64,000 nt of DNA, taken from assembly GCF_015712065.1 (NCBI RefSeq), contig NZ_JACFYZ010000002.1, forward strand, positions 434,001 through 498,000. Reading direction: 5' to 3'. The translations under genes were made by a program, and so were the position numbers. The notes below the pieces were generated by a model. The model was not told the origin of the DNA, searched no databases, and worked only from the letters and a program-made list of their open reading frames with translations. This DNA is from Ectopseudomonas chengduensis. Its GTDB lineage: Bacteria > Pseudomonadota > Gammaproteobacteria > Pseudomonadales > Pseudomonadaceae. Positions 19,181-28,455 of this stretch are shown in pieces. Position 1 is the first letter of the stretch. Every line of letters starts with the position of its first letter.

Positions 19181-19942
19181 ATGGAATGGCTTAGCAACCC
19201 GGAAATTTGGGTCGCGTTCCTGACTCTGACCGCCCTGGAAATTGTTCTGGGTATCGACAACATCATCTTCATTTCCATTCTGGTCAGCCGACTTCCGGTC
19301 GAGCAGCAGCCCAGGGCGCGCTTCTTCGGCCTGGCGCTGGCCATGGGGACGCGCATCCTGCTGCTGCTGTCGATCACCTGGGTGATGCGCCTGACCACTG
19401 ACCTGTTCCATGTCTTCGGTGAGGGAATTTCCGGGCGCGACCTGATCCTGTTCTTCGGGGGCCTGTTCCTGCTGTTCAAGAGTACGGCGGAGATCTACCA
19501 CAGCCTCGAAGGTGCGGAAGAGGGCGGCCAGGATGCACCTAAGAAGAGTTACGGCTTCATGGGCATCATCATCCAGATTGCCATCATCGACATCGTGTTC
19601 AGCCTCGACTCGGTGATCACCGCCGTCGGCCTGGTGCAGCACGTACCGGTGATGGTCGCCGCCATCGTCATCTCGGTGCTGGTGATGATGCTGTCGGCCA
19701 GCACCATCGCTTCGTTCATCGACAAGCATCCGAGCCTGAAGATGCTGGCGCTGTCGTTCCTGATCGTCGTCGGTACCGTGCTGATCGCCGAGAGCTTCGA
19801 TGTGCATGTGCCGAAAGGCTACGTTTACTTCGCCATGGCCTTCTCTCTCGCCGTCGAGGCCATCAACATCCGCCTGCGCGGGCGGATGCGCAAGCAGGAA
19901 CCGAGTGAGCCGGTGCAACTGCGCAAGGGCTCGCCGGATTGA
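19181..19942 (+). CDS. TerC family integral membrane protein
   Basis: 253 residues, about seven transmembrane helices. Family motifs ALEIVLGIDNIIFISILVSRLP (residues 18-39) and IDIVFSLDSVITAVGL carry the acidic residues thought to bind a metal such as Mn2+ or Ca2+. TerC proteins are linked to tellurite resistance, Mn efflux or metalation of exported proteins; which applies is not visible. No tellurite gene cluster is nearby. GGAGTAACTCCGA precedes the ATG. A strong terminator follows. Confidence 0.9.
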   Translation: MEWLSNPEIWVAFLTLTALEIVLGIDNIIFISILVSRLPVEQQPRARFFGLALAMGTRILLLLSITWVMRLTTDLFHVFGEGISGRDLILFFGGLFLLFKSTAEIYHSLEGAEEGGQDAPKKSYGFMGIIIQIAIIDIVFSLDSVITAVGLVQHVPVMVAAIVISVLVMMLSASTIASFIDKHPSLKMLALSFLIVVGTVLIAESFDVHVPKGYVYFAMAFSLAVEAINIRLRGRMRKQEPSEPVQLRKGSPD

Positions 19943-19947
19943 TCGGA

Positions 19948-19980
19948 CGGGAGTAGGCTTTAACGCCTGCTCCCGTTTTT
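19948..19980 (+). terminator. Intrinsic terminator after terC
   Basis: Stem CGGGAG-T-AGGC / GCCT-G-CTCCCG with loop TTTAAC, then a run of six T residues and TTTC. Starts 6 nt past the stop. Confidence 0.9.
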
Positions 19981-20000
19981 CTTTCCTGAGGTATCACGCC

Positions 20001-20633
20001 ATGGCTCTCGAAACCTGGCTCGCTTTTTTCGTCGCCTGCTGGGTGATCAGCCTGTCGCCGGGGGCTGGTGCCGTGGCCTCGATGTCGGCCGGTATGCAGT
20101 ACGGCTTCTGGCGCGGCTACTGGAACGCGCTCGGCTTGCAGCTCGGTCTGGCGCTGCAGATCGCCATCGTCGCCGCGGGTGTAGGCGCCGTCCTGGCGGC
20201 CTCGGCCCTGGCCTTCAGCCTGATCAAGTGGTTCGGCGTGGCCTATCTGGTGTTCCTCGCTTACAAACAGTGGGTCGCCCTGCCCAGCGATCTGGATGCC
20301 GGCGCGGCCGAGCGTCCTATCGGCCGGCCGCTGACCCTGGTGTTGCGTGGCTTTCTGGTCAACTTCAGCAACCCCAAGGCCATCGTCTTCATGCTCGCGG
20401 TGCTGCCGCAGTTCATCAATCCGCATGCGCCGCTGGTGGCGCAGTATCTGGTCATGGGCGTGACCATGATCATCGTCGATCTGATCGTCATGGCCGGTTA
20501 CACCGGCCTTGCCTCGCGAGTGCTGCGCCTGCTGCGCACACCTCGCCAGCAGCGGGTGATGAATCGCAGTTTCGCCGCACTGTTCGCAGCTGCGGCCGGC
20601 CTGTTGGCGACGGTCAAGCGCGCGGCAGTCTGA
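20001..20633 (+). CDS. LysE/RhtB family amino-acid exporter
   Basis: 210-residue inner-membrane protein with six predicted helices. The N-terminal segment WVISLSPGAGAVASMSAGMQYGFWRGYWNALGLQLGL is the LysE/RhtB signature, and NFSNPKAIVFMLAVLPQFI is the second conserved block. It probably exports homoserine, homoserine lactone or another amino acid; substrate unknown. CTGAGG precedes the ATG. The reading frame upstream of 20001 overlaps terC and its terminator and is rejected. Confidence 0.9.
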   Translation: MALETWLAFFVACWVISLSPGAGAVASMSAGMQYGFWRGYWNALGLQLGLALQIAIVAAGVGAVLAASALAFSLIKWFGVAYLVFLAYKQWVALPSDLDAGAAERPIGRPLTLVLRGFLVNFSNPKAIVFMLAVLPQFINPHAPLVAQYLVMGVTMIIVDLIVMAGYTGLASRVLRLLRTPRQQRVMNRSFAALFAAAAGLLATVKRAAV

Positions 20634-20641
20634 GTCTCGGT

Positions 20642-20670
20642 CGCTATCGTTCAACGCTGGCCGATAGCGT
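20642..20670 (+). terminator. Probable terminator after the LysE gene
   Basis: CGCTATCG/CGATAGCG stem (8 bp) with a 12-nt loop, followed by TTTGCC. Starts 9 nt after the stop codon. Confidence 0.6.
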
Positions 20671-20706
20671 TTGCCAGGGATGTTCTGAAAAAGCCATTCA
20701 TCGTCA

Positions 20707-20764
20707 CTCCCGCGAAGGCGGGAGCCCAGGTAATTCGCAGGTTCTGCATGCCCGCCTGTGCGGG
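20707..20764. repeat. Two short intergenic palindromes
   Basis: CTCCCGCGAAGGCGGGAG at 20707-20724 and CCCGCCTGTGCGGG at 20751-20764, a type common in intergenic spaces of high-GC bacteria. They lie within the 250-bp gap between the LysE and FTR1 genes. Confidence 0.7.
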
Positions 20765-20803
20765 CAAGACGGTCTTTCAGGTTCCGCTCGGCAGTTTGTT
20801 ACT

Positions 20804-20818
20804 GAATATTTCATATTC
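20804..20818. promoter_or_regulatory. GAATAT-N3-ATATTC palindrome before FTR1 gene
   Basis: GAATATTTCATATTC is a perfect 6-3-6 inverted repeat 66 bp upstream of the iron permease start, in an AT-rich stretch. It could be an operator. It resembles a Fur site only loosely (TGAATATTTCATATTC against TGATAATnATTATCA). Confidence 0.4.
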
Positions 20819-20883
20819 TTCTTGTGCTCAATCGTTAGGCCAGCAACAATTTAATGCCACCCATTCTCGTTTGGGATGCATTA

Positions 20884-22773
20884 ATGACCCGCTTTCGCTT
20901 CTCTCTTTCCTGGCTGATGCTGCCTTTGCTGGCCAGCCTGAGCTTTCTCGCCATTGGCGAGCCCCTCGACAGTGCCGCACAGGCGTTGCACCTGATCGGT
21001 TACATCGGCGCTGATTACCCGGCCACCGTTGCGGGCGGTCAGGTTATCGATGCCGGTGAATATCAGGAGCAACTGGAGTTTCTCGATGTACTGCAGGGCC
21101 TGATCGTCGCCTTGCCCGCTCAGGCCGGCCGCGCCGAGCTGGAGCAGGGCGTCAGCAATCTGCGTCAGGCAATTGCTCAGCGCCAGCCGGGCGAGGAGGT
21201 GGCTGGCGCCGCCCGCAAACTGGGCGCACGTCTGGCCGAGCTCTATCAGGTGGTGCAGAGCCCAGTGCTGACGCCGGACCCGGAACGCGGCGCGCCGCTC
21301 TACGCTCAGCACTGCTCGGTGTGTCACGGCGACACCGGCCTGGGCGATGGACCTGCCGGTATCGGCCTGGAGCCAGCACCGGCCAATCTGCGTGATGCCG
21401 CGCGTCTGGATCGGCTGAGCCTTTACGATCTCTACAACACCCTCGGTCTGGGCATCGAAGGCACCGATATGCCGGCCTTCGCCGATCAGCTCGACGAGCG
21501 TCAACGCTGGGATCTGGCTGCCTACATCGCCGGTTTCACAACAGCGCCAGCGCAGAGCCAGACACGCTTCGCCATGAACGAGCTGGCAGGGCGCACGCCT
21601 GCCGAGATCGCCGCCACCGGCGGCGATGTCGCCGCGTTCCGCGCCCAGCGCGCTCATCCGGTAGTGGAGCAGCGTGGTCCGCAGCAGCTCATCGGTTACA
21701 CCCGCTCGACCCTGGAGCGCAGCCTGCAGGCCTACCGCGAAGGTGATCGCGAGCAGGCTTATGACCTCTCCGTAGGCGCCTATCTGGAAGGCTTCGAACT
21801 GGTCGAAAGCGCTCTCGACAACCTCGATGCCGCACAGCGCAAGACTACCGAGCGCGCCCTGATGGCCTATCGGCAGGCGCTGCAGGATGGTGCCAGCGTC
21901 GCGCAGGCTGCTCAGGCACTGGAGCAGGCCAAGGTCGAGCTGGACAAGTCCGCTGCACTGCTGGCCGAGGGCGCCATGGACGACAGCCTGAGCTTCTTCG
22001 CCAGTCTGCTGATTCTGCTGCGCGAGGGGCTGGAGGCGATTCTGGTGCTGGCGGCGATTCTCGCCTTCCTGCGCAATACCGGGCAGCAGCAGGCGGTACG
22101 CAGTGTGCACATCGGCTGGGGGCTGGCGCTGCTGGCCGGTGTCGCGACCTGGGCGGTGGCGGCCTACCTGATCGACATCAGCGGCGCCCAGCGCGAGCTG
22201 CTGGAGGGCGCCACGGCGTTGTTCGCCAGCGTAGTGCTGCTGTGGGTCGGCGTGTGGATGCATGATCGTCGCCACGCTGCGGCCTGGCAGGATTACATCA
22301 AGAGCAGCCTGGTCGGCGGTGGTGGCCGTTTCGGCTTCGCCGTGCTGGCGTTCTTCTCGGTGTATCGCGAGCTGTTCGAAGTAATCCTGTTCTACGAAAC
22401 CCTCTGGCTGCAGGCCGGCCCTGCCGGGCACGGTGCGGTGCTGGCCGGCGCCGCTGCCGCGCTGGTGCTGCTGATCGGCCTGGCCTGGGTGATCCTGCGC
22501 GGCTCGCGCAAACTGCCGCTGGCAACCTTCTTCGGCGTCAACGCAGTGCTGCTATGCGTGCTCTCCGTGGTCTTCGCTGGCCATGGCGTGGCCGCGTTGC
22601 AGGAGGCCGGCGTGCTCGGCACGCGTCCGGTGGCCTTCTTCGAGTTCGACTGGCTGGGCATTCATGCCGATGCCTGGAGCCTGTCGGCGCAGGGCCTGGC
22701 GCTGGTCGGTATCGCCCTGCTGTACGGGCGCAGCCTGCTAGGGGAGCGTCGGCGCATGGTCGAGCAGGCCTAG
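20884..22773 (+). CDS. Cytochrome c-FTR1 iron permease fusion
   Basis: 629 residues. Start at 20884 (MTRFRFSLSWLMLPLLASLSFLAIG, signal/anchor) rather than the ATG 10 codons upstream. A periplasmic N-terminal half contains a mono-heme cytochrome c domain (about 130-230) with CSVCH at 144-148 and the distal Met in GTDMPAF. A helical linker follows to about 365, then an FTR1-type permease (about 370-620) with seven helices. The first iron motif REGLE is at 380-384; the second is RELFE at 495-499 rather than REGxE. The model is ferric/ferrous iron uptake with in-built redox chemistry; direction of electron flow is not known. Confidence 0.9.
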   Translation: MTRFRFSLSWLMLPLLASLSFLAIGEPLDSAAQALHLIGYIGADYPATVAGGQVIDAGEYQEQLEFLDVLQGLIVALPAQAGRAELEQGVSNLRQAIAQRQPGEEVAGAARKLGARLAELYQVVQSPVLTPDPERGAPLYAQHCSVCHGDTGLGDGPAGIGLEPAPANLRDAARLDRLSLYDLYNTLGLGIEGTDMPAFADQLDERQRWDLAAYIAGFTTAPAQSQTRFAMNELAGRTPAEIAATGGDVAAFRAQRAHPVVEQRGPQQLIGYTRSTLERSLQAYREGDREQAYDLSVGAYLEGFELVESALDNLDAAQRKTTERALMAYRQALQDGASVAQAAQALEQAKVELDKSAALLAEGAMDDSLSFFASLLILLREGLEAILVLAAILAFLRNTGQQQAVRSVHIGWGLALLAGVATWAVAAYLIDISGAQRELLEGATALFASVVLLWVGVWMHDRRHAAAWQDYIKSSLVGGGGRFGFAVLAFFSVYRELFEVILFYETLWLQAGPAGHGAVLAGAAAALVLLIGLAWVILRGSRKLPLATFFGVNAVLLCVLSVVFAGHGVAALQEAGVLGTRPVAFFEFDWLGIHADAWSLSAQGLALVGIALLYGRSLLGERRRMVEQA

Positions 22774-22788
22774 CCTACTCAGGTTTGA

Positions 22789-22815
22789 ACGAGGGCGAGC
22801 TTTGCCCGTCCTCGT
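22789..22815 (+). terminator. Probable terminator after FTR1 gene
   Basis: ACGAGGGC/GCCC..CCTCGT hairpin, 16 nt past the stop, followed by TGTGT. Imperfect stem, weak T-tract. Confidence 0.55.
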
Positions 22816-22896
22816 TGTGTCATAGCGTGAACCGCCGCTACGACAGCTGGTCTCAGTGCACCTAGGCTGCTTCCAATTCCTCTGCCGAGTGCGCGC

Positions 22897-23232
22897 ATGT
22901 CTTCCTCGATCCATTCCACTCACTACGCCGACAGCCCCGATCTGGCGTTGGCTGTATTGCGTCACCCCACCCTGGAGCAGGCACTCTCAGCGGCCTGTGC
23001 CCAACTTGCCATACGTGAGGCCTTTCTCGCTGCGTTGCGTGATCCAGCCATCGGTCCGCAGCCGCGGCTGCTATTGGCAATTTCCGGCGCCGACGTGAGT
23101 GGTCAGCGTCGCCTGGCTGCGCTGGTAGCCGAGCTGCTGCCGGACGAGGTGGAGCTGGATCTGATCGAACTGGCCGAGGACAACCTGTCGCGCGCCGTGC
23201 GTGAGCGCTGCGAGCCGTTCTACCAGGCCTGA
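22897..23232 (+). CDS. SseB C-terminal-domain-like protein
   Basis: 111 residues. The pattern LLLAISGADVSGQRRLAALVAELLP followed by VELDLIELAEDNLSRAVRERCEPFYQ matches the C-terminal domain of enhanced-serine-sensitivity protein SseB, without the N-terminal SseB domain. No signal peptide. The function of this domain is not established. It lies 50 bp before the yaiI-type gene on the same strand. Confidence 0.72.
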   Translation: MSSSIHSTHYADSPDLALAVLRHPTLEQALSAACAQLAIREAFLAALRDPAIGPQPRLLLAISGADVSGQRRLAALVAELLPDEVELDLIELAEDNLSRAVRERCEPFYQA

Positions 23233-23284
23233 GCCTCGCGCCTGCTGGCATACTGGGCGCTGGTTTCTCTGCGGAAGTTGCTGC

Positions 23285-23734
23285 ATGCGCGTATGGATCG
23301 ACGCCGACGCCTGCCCTCGGGCGGCGCGGGATCAGGTGGTCAAGTTCGCCCTCAAGCGGGGTTTCGAAGTGGTGCTGGTGGCCGGGCAGGCCGTGGCGCG
23401 GCCGAACTTCGCCTGCGTGAAACTGATCGTGGTGCCCAGCGGGCCGGATGCGGCCGATGATCATCTGGTGGAACACGCGGTGCCCGGCGAGCTGGTGATC
23501 TGCAGCGACGTGCCGCTGGCCGACCGCCTGGTGAAGAAGGGCGTCGCCGCACTCGACCCGCGTGGTCGCGAGTTCGACGAGCGCAACATGGGCGAGCGTC
23601 TGGCGGTGCGTAATCTGTTCACCGACCTGCGCGAGCAGGGCCAGGTGGGTGGTGGCCAGGCGCCGTATTCGGAGAAGGACCGGCAGGCCTTCGCCAATGC
23701 GCTGGATCGGATTCTCACGCGTTTGAGTCGTTAG
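23285..23734 (+). CDS. yaiI: YaiI/YqxD (DUF188) family protein
   Basis: 149 residues starting MRVWIDADACPRAARDQVV, a PIN/Toprim-like fold family in which the N-terminal Asp residues could bind metal. Other conserved blocks are VPSGPDAADDHLVEHAVPGELVICSDVPLADRLVKKG and the Gly-rich tail GGQAPYSEKDRQAFANALDRIL. Nuclease activity is suggested by the fold but not shown. The start at 23285 is the family N-terminus; the upstream frame is not conserved-looking. Confidence 0.88.
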   Translation: MRVWIDADACPRAARDQVVKFALKRGFEVVLVAGQAVARPNFACVKLIVVPSGPDAADDHLVEHAVPGELVICSDVPLADRLVKKGVAALDPRGREFDERNMGERLAVRNLFTDLREQGQVGGGQAPYSEKDRQAFANALDRILTRLSR

Positions 23735-23737
23735 CTG

Positions 23738-23811
23738 CCCCGGATTGCATCCGGGCTACGGGGCGTATGGCAAACCCATTTTCAGCGTTGTAGCCCGGAT
23801 GAAATCCGGGG
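23738..23811. repeat. REP-like inverted repeat, CCCGGAT type
   Basis: Two 22-nt arms at 23738-23759 (CCCCGGATTGCATCCGGGC...) and 23790-23811, inverted with one mismatch, separated by 30 nt. Sits between the convergent yaiI-type and thioesterase genes and likely forms a long hairpin in either transcript. A half-element of the same type is at 61793-61811. Confidence 0.8.
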
Positions 23812-23824
23812 ATGGCGGACTCCG

Positions 23825-24292
23825 TCAGCCACACAGATAGGTACCGGTGCCAACCGCCACCAGCACGCCCTCGTCGTTATGCAGCTCCATACGAATCACC
23901 GCCACCTTGTTGCCGGCGCGCAGTGGCGTGGCCGTGGCAGTGAAACGCTGGCCGCGACCGGGGCGCAGGTAGTCGATGCGCAGGTCGATGGTGCCGAGCT
24001 TGGACAGCTTGCTCATGCGTTCGGCCGGCGGCAGGTGCTGGTGGTTGGCGAAGGCGCCGATCAGCGCCATGGCGCCGCCGCAGACGTCGAGCAGCGAGGA
24101 AATCACCCCACCATGCAGGATGCCGTGGACGAAGTTGCCGATCAGCTCGGGTTTCATCGGCAGGTGCATGGTCACCCGTTCGGGGCTCAGCTCATCGAGC
24201 TCGATGCCGAGCACCTGATTGAAGGGAATGCGCTGGAAGAAACTGGCCACCGCCTGTTGCAGGTCGGGGCTGAGGACGAAGGGCTGGGACAT
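23825..24292 (-). CDS. Hotdog-fold thioesterase (YiiD C-terminal/PaaI type)
   Basis: 155 residues from the ATG at 24290-24292 (MSQPFVLSPDLQQAVASFF). The hotdog core motif NFVHGILHGGVISSLLDVCGGAMAL has the HGG turn and acidic residue of PaaI-type acyl-CoA thioesterases, followed by DLRIDYLRPGRGQRFTATA. Substrate unknown. The 315-bp space upstream (24293-24607) holds only a palindrome cluster (24446-24529). Confidence 0.87.
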   Translation of the reverse strand: MSQPFVLSPDLQQAVASFFQRIPFNQVLGIELDELSPERVTMHLPMKPELIGNFVHGILHGGVISSLLDVCGGAMALIGAFANHQHLPPAERMSKLSKLGTIDLRIDYLRPGRGQRFTATATPLRAGNKVAVIRMELHNDEGVLVAVGTGTYLCG

Positions 24293-24445
24293 GGCAGGGG
24301 CTCCGGGAAATCTTGTCGCCACGCTGCAGTACCGCGCAAGACTTGGCCAGAGGCAATGCAGGAGTGCCCTGAGCATTGGCCGGATCGGCCTGACTCCTGT
24401 GGGAGGATTCGGGTGCGTTCCGCTTCAGCTTCAGTATCGATGAGC

Positions 24446-24529
24446 GTGGGCTGAAGCCCACCCTACAAAGTTCAAGACTCCAGCCCGTAGGGTGGGCTTC
24501 AGCCCACCAATGGCAATCAAGGTGGGCTA
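24446..24529. repeat. REP-like cluster, GTGGGCTGAAGCCCAC type
   Basis: GTGGGCTGAAGCCCACCCTA at 24446-24465, an inverted copy GTAGGGTGGGCTTCAGCCCA starting at 24487, and a partial third copy GGTGGGCTAAAAC near 24520. Each unit is itself a palindrome and neighbouring units are in inverted orientation. The same type recurs after trxA at 37315-37381. Apart from this cluster I see nothing in 24293-24607. Confidence 0.8.
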
Positions 24530-24607
24530 AAACGGAACGCCGCCCAACCCTCCCCACGGGACCCCAGCGTCAATTCAGGCGCAACGCCACATGCCGACGC
24601 CTGAAAA

Positions 24608-25267
24608 TCAGTGGTGCGCCAGCTCCAGCACACGGTCGACCAGTTTGTTGATGCCCGACGCTGCCTCGGCGATGGATTGGGCGAGCATATAGGCCGGCGT
24701 GGTCACCAGCTTGCGCTGGCTGTCTTCGATGATGTCGCTGACCTCGCACTCATGGTGCTCGGCGCCCATCTGGGTCAGGGCGGCGGCGGTGTCGTGATCG
24801 GTGCCGATGGTGCAGACCACGCCGGCGCCGAAGATCTTCGCCGCCAGTGCCGGGGCGATGCACATCAGACCGACCGGCTTGCCGGCATCGACGAAGGCCT
24901 TGCAGGCGGCCAGTACGTCCGGTTGTACGGTACAGCCCGCGCCACTGGTGGCGAAGTCGGAGAGGTTCTTCGCCACGCCGAAGCCGCCCGGCAGGATCAG
25001 TGCGTCGAACTCGGCCACATGCAGCTCTTTCACGTCCTTGATCTTGCCGCGGGCAATGCGCGCCGATTCCACCAGGACGTTGCGCGTCTCGTCCATCTCG
25101 TCGCCGCTGTAGTGATCGACCACGTGCAACTGCGGCACGTTGGGAGCGAAGCACTGCACCTCGGCGCCACGCTGGTCGAGGCGCAGCAGGGTGATCACGC
25201 TTTCATGGATCTCGGCGCCATCGTAGACGCCACAGCCGGACAGAATCACTGCCACTTTCTTGCTCAT
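24608..25267 (-). CDS. elbB: ElbB-type DJ-1/PfpI glyoxalase-like protein
   Basis: 219 residues of the class I glutamine amidotransferase-like/DJ-1 superfamily. It starts MSKKVAVILSGCGVYDGAEIHE; the nucleophile elbow is in KPVGLMCIAPALAAKIFG, with the reactive Cys preceded by Met. E. coli ElbB (SCRP-27A) has weak glyoxalase activity and has been linked to isoprenoid synthesis; the true role is uncertain. A CAGGAGTC lies upstream of the ATG at 25265-25267. Confidence 0.92.
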   Translation of the reverse strand: MSKKVAVILSGCGVYDGAEIHESVITLLRLDQRGAEVQCFAPNVPQLHVVDHYSGDEMDETRNVLVESARIARGKIKDVKELHVAEFDALILPGGFGVAKNLSDFATSGAGCTVQPDVLAACKAFVDAGKPVGLMCIAPALAAKIFGAGVVCTIGTDHDTAAALTQMGAEHHECEVSDIIEDSQRKLVTTPAYMLAQSIAEAASGINKLVDRVLELAHH

Positions 25268-25442
25268 GCTCGACTCCTGGTGAGGAAAGACGCGACCGTG
25301 AAGCGGGCGCGGGTACTACCAATTCTTGGATTGTCGCCAAATGCCACTCGGACTGTCATTTGCCGCCGCGAAGCCTGGCGAAGCTGCGCATAGGATGAAT
25401 AACAGCTCATTCCCGACACAAGTACAACGATACGGCGCAGTC

Positions 25443-26687
25443 ATGAATTATGTTCTCTACGCAGTGCCCTTCTTTTTCCTGCTGATCGGCCTGGAATTGC
25501 TCGCTGACCGCTGGCGCGGCATGCGTACCTATCGCCTGGCCGATGCCCTTAACAGCCTCAGTGCCGGCGTACTGTCCCAGGCCACCGGGATTCTCACCAA
25601 GGTGGTCGGCCTGCTGACCTACGCCTTCGCCTGGGAGCAGCTGGCGCTGTTCGAACTGGCCGAAGACAGTCTTTGGGTGTGGCTCTTCGCCTTCGTCTTC
25701 TACGATTTCTGCTACTACTGGAACCACCGCCTGGGCCATGAGCGCAACGTGCTCTGGGCCGCGCATGCGGTGCACCACCAGAGCGAGGACTACAACCTCT
25801 CCACCGCGTTACGGCAAACGAGCACCGGTTTCATCTTCGGCTGGATCTTCTACCTGCCGATGGCCGTGGTCGGCGTGCCGCCGCTGGTCTTCCTCAGCGT
25901 TGCCGCCCTGAACCTGCTGTATCAGTTCTGGGTGCATACCCGGCATATCCCCAAACTGGGCTGGTTCGAGTGGCTGTTCATCACCCCGTCCAACCACCGC
26001 GTGCACCATGCACAGAATCCTATCTACATGGATCGCAATTACGGCGGTGTGTTCATTGTCTGGGATCGAATTTTTGGCACCTTCCAGGAGGAGCTCGACG
26101 AAGAACCGGTGGTCTTCGGCGTGACCGTGCCGCTAGCTAGCTGGAACCCGCTGTGGGCCAACCTGCAGGTTTACGCCGGGCTGTGGAACGATGCCAGACG
26201 CGCCAGCGCCTGGCGGGACCGCCTGCGCATCTGGTTCATGCCCACCGGTTGGCGCCCGGCCGACGTCGCGGCGCGTTATCCACAGCCCAAGGCGGACCTG
26301 AGCCACTTCCGCAAGTTCGAGGTACCGTTGGGACGCGGCGCGCAGGTCTACGCGCTGCTGCAGTTCGTCTGCTACTTGCTGGCCGGCGTGTGGCTGCTGG
26401 CACAGGGCGATGCGCTGGCCGCCGGCGCAGTGCTGCTGGCGTGCCTGTGGATGGCCCTGGGCCTGTGCAGCATCGGCATGTGGCTGGAGAATCGCAGCAA
26501 CGCATGGCGTCTGGAGTGCCTGCGCCTGGCGATCAACCTGCCGGCACTCTGGCTGGCTGGTGAACTCGGCATGCTGACGTTGGATGCCTCCGCCTGGGCC
26601 TGGCTGATCGCCTACAGCCTGGTCAGCCTGATGGGGCTCTGGCTGGCGCGTGGCTCAGCCGCGCCGGCGCTGACGCCACCGGTATAG
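25443..26687 (+). CDS. Sterol desaturase/fatty acid hydroxylase family membrane protein
   Basis: 414 residues with about eight hydrophobic segments. The di-iron histidine clusters of the fatty acid hydroxylase superfamily are present: NHRLGHE and HAVHHQSED in the first third and HRVHHAQNPIYMDRNYGG near residue 190. The likely reaction is O2-dependent hydroxylation or desaturation of a lipid. A C-terminal extension of about 120 residues holds four additional helices. I start at ATG 25443 (MNYVLYAVPFFFLLIGLELLAD); an alternative ATG at 25395 would add 16 polar residues. It overlaps the convergent DedA gene by 33 bp at the 3' end. Confidence 0.86.
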   Translation: MNYVLYAVPFFFLLIGLELLADRWRGMRTYRLADALNSLSAGVLSQATGILTKVVGLLTYAFAWEQLALFELAEDSLWVWLFAFVFYDFCYYWNHRLGHERNVLWAAHAVHHQSEDYNLSTALRQTSTGFIFGWIFYLPMAVVGVPPLVFLSVAALNLLYQFWVHTRHIPKLGWFEWLFITPSNHRVHHAQNPIYMDRNYGGVFIVWDRIFGTFQEELDEEPVVFGVTVPLASWNPLWANLQVYAGLWNDARRASAWRDRLRIWFMPTGWRPADVAARYPQPKADLSHFRKFEVPLGRGAQVYALLQFVCYLLAGVWLLAQGDALAAGAVLLACLWMALGLCSIGMWLENRSNAWRLECLRLAINLPALWLAGELGMLTLDASAWAWLIAYSLVSLMGLWLARGSAAPALTPPV

Positions 26688-27209
26688 CCAGGCGAGGGAA
26701 AGCAGCAGCACCACGGCCGCGAGCAGGATGACCTGATAGTTGCGCAGTTCTTCAAGCAGGCCGCCCATGGCGTTGCCCAGGCTGTAGGCCAGCAGGCTGA
26801 TACCGCCGGCCCAGACGCCAGCACCGATGGCGTCGAGCAGCAGGTAGCGGCGCCAGGAGTAGCCGGACAGGCCGATGGTCAGCGGCATCACCGTGCGCAG
26901 GCCGTAGAGAAAGCGAAAGCACAGCACCCACAGATCCGGGTAACGCTTGATCAGCGCGCTGGCGCGTTCGCCCATTGGTTGCCAGCGCGGTTTGCGTTCT
27001 AGCAGCGCGCGGCCGTGACGGCGGCCCAGGTAGTACCACAGCTGATCGCTGGCGAAGGTGCCGAGGAAGGCGCATAGCGCCACCCATTCGATCTCCAGTA
27101 CGTTGCGCACGGCCATGTAGGCGGCCAGCAGCAGAGATACTTCACCTTCGAGGAAGGTGCCCAGTACCAATGCTGGATAGCCGAACTGGCGGATCAGGTC
27201 TTGGAGCAT
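26655..27209 (-). CDS. DedA family inner-membrane protein
   Basis: 184 residues, four to five transmembrane helices. Motifs GTFLEGEVSLLLAAYMA (with the functionally important Glu), the FLGTFASDQLWYYLGRRHGR block and FRFLYGLRTVMPLTIGLSGYSWRRY (conserved Arg) identify the DedA/VTT superfamily, linked to lipid flipping and envelope homeostasis. Arginine-rich C-terminus (RWRQRRRG). The gene's 3' end overlaps the hydroxylase gene by 33 bp on the opposite strand. Confidence 0.91.
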   Translation of the reverse strand: MLQDLIRQFGYPALVLGTFLEGEVSLLLAAYMAVRNVLEIEWVALCAFLGTFASDQLWYYLGRRHGRALLERKPRWQPMGERASALIKRYPDLWVLCFRFLYGLRTVMPLTIGLSGYSWRRYLLLDAIGAGVWAGGISLLAYSLGNAMGGLLEELRNYQVILLAAVVLLLSLAWLYRWRQRRRG

Positions 27210-27248
27210 ACCGTGCGCCCGATGAGGAGGTGCTGAAGACTACTCTGA

Positions 27249-28436
<1,188 letters not shown>

Positions 28437-28455
28437 CGCTCTCAGGAACCCAGCG

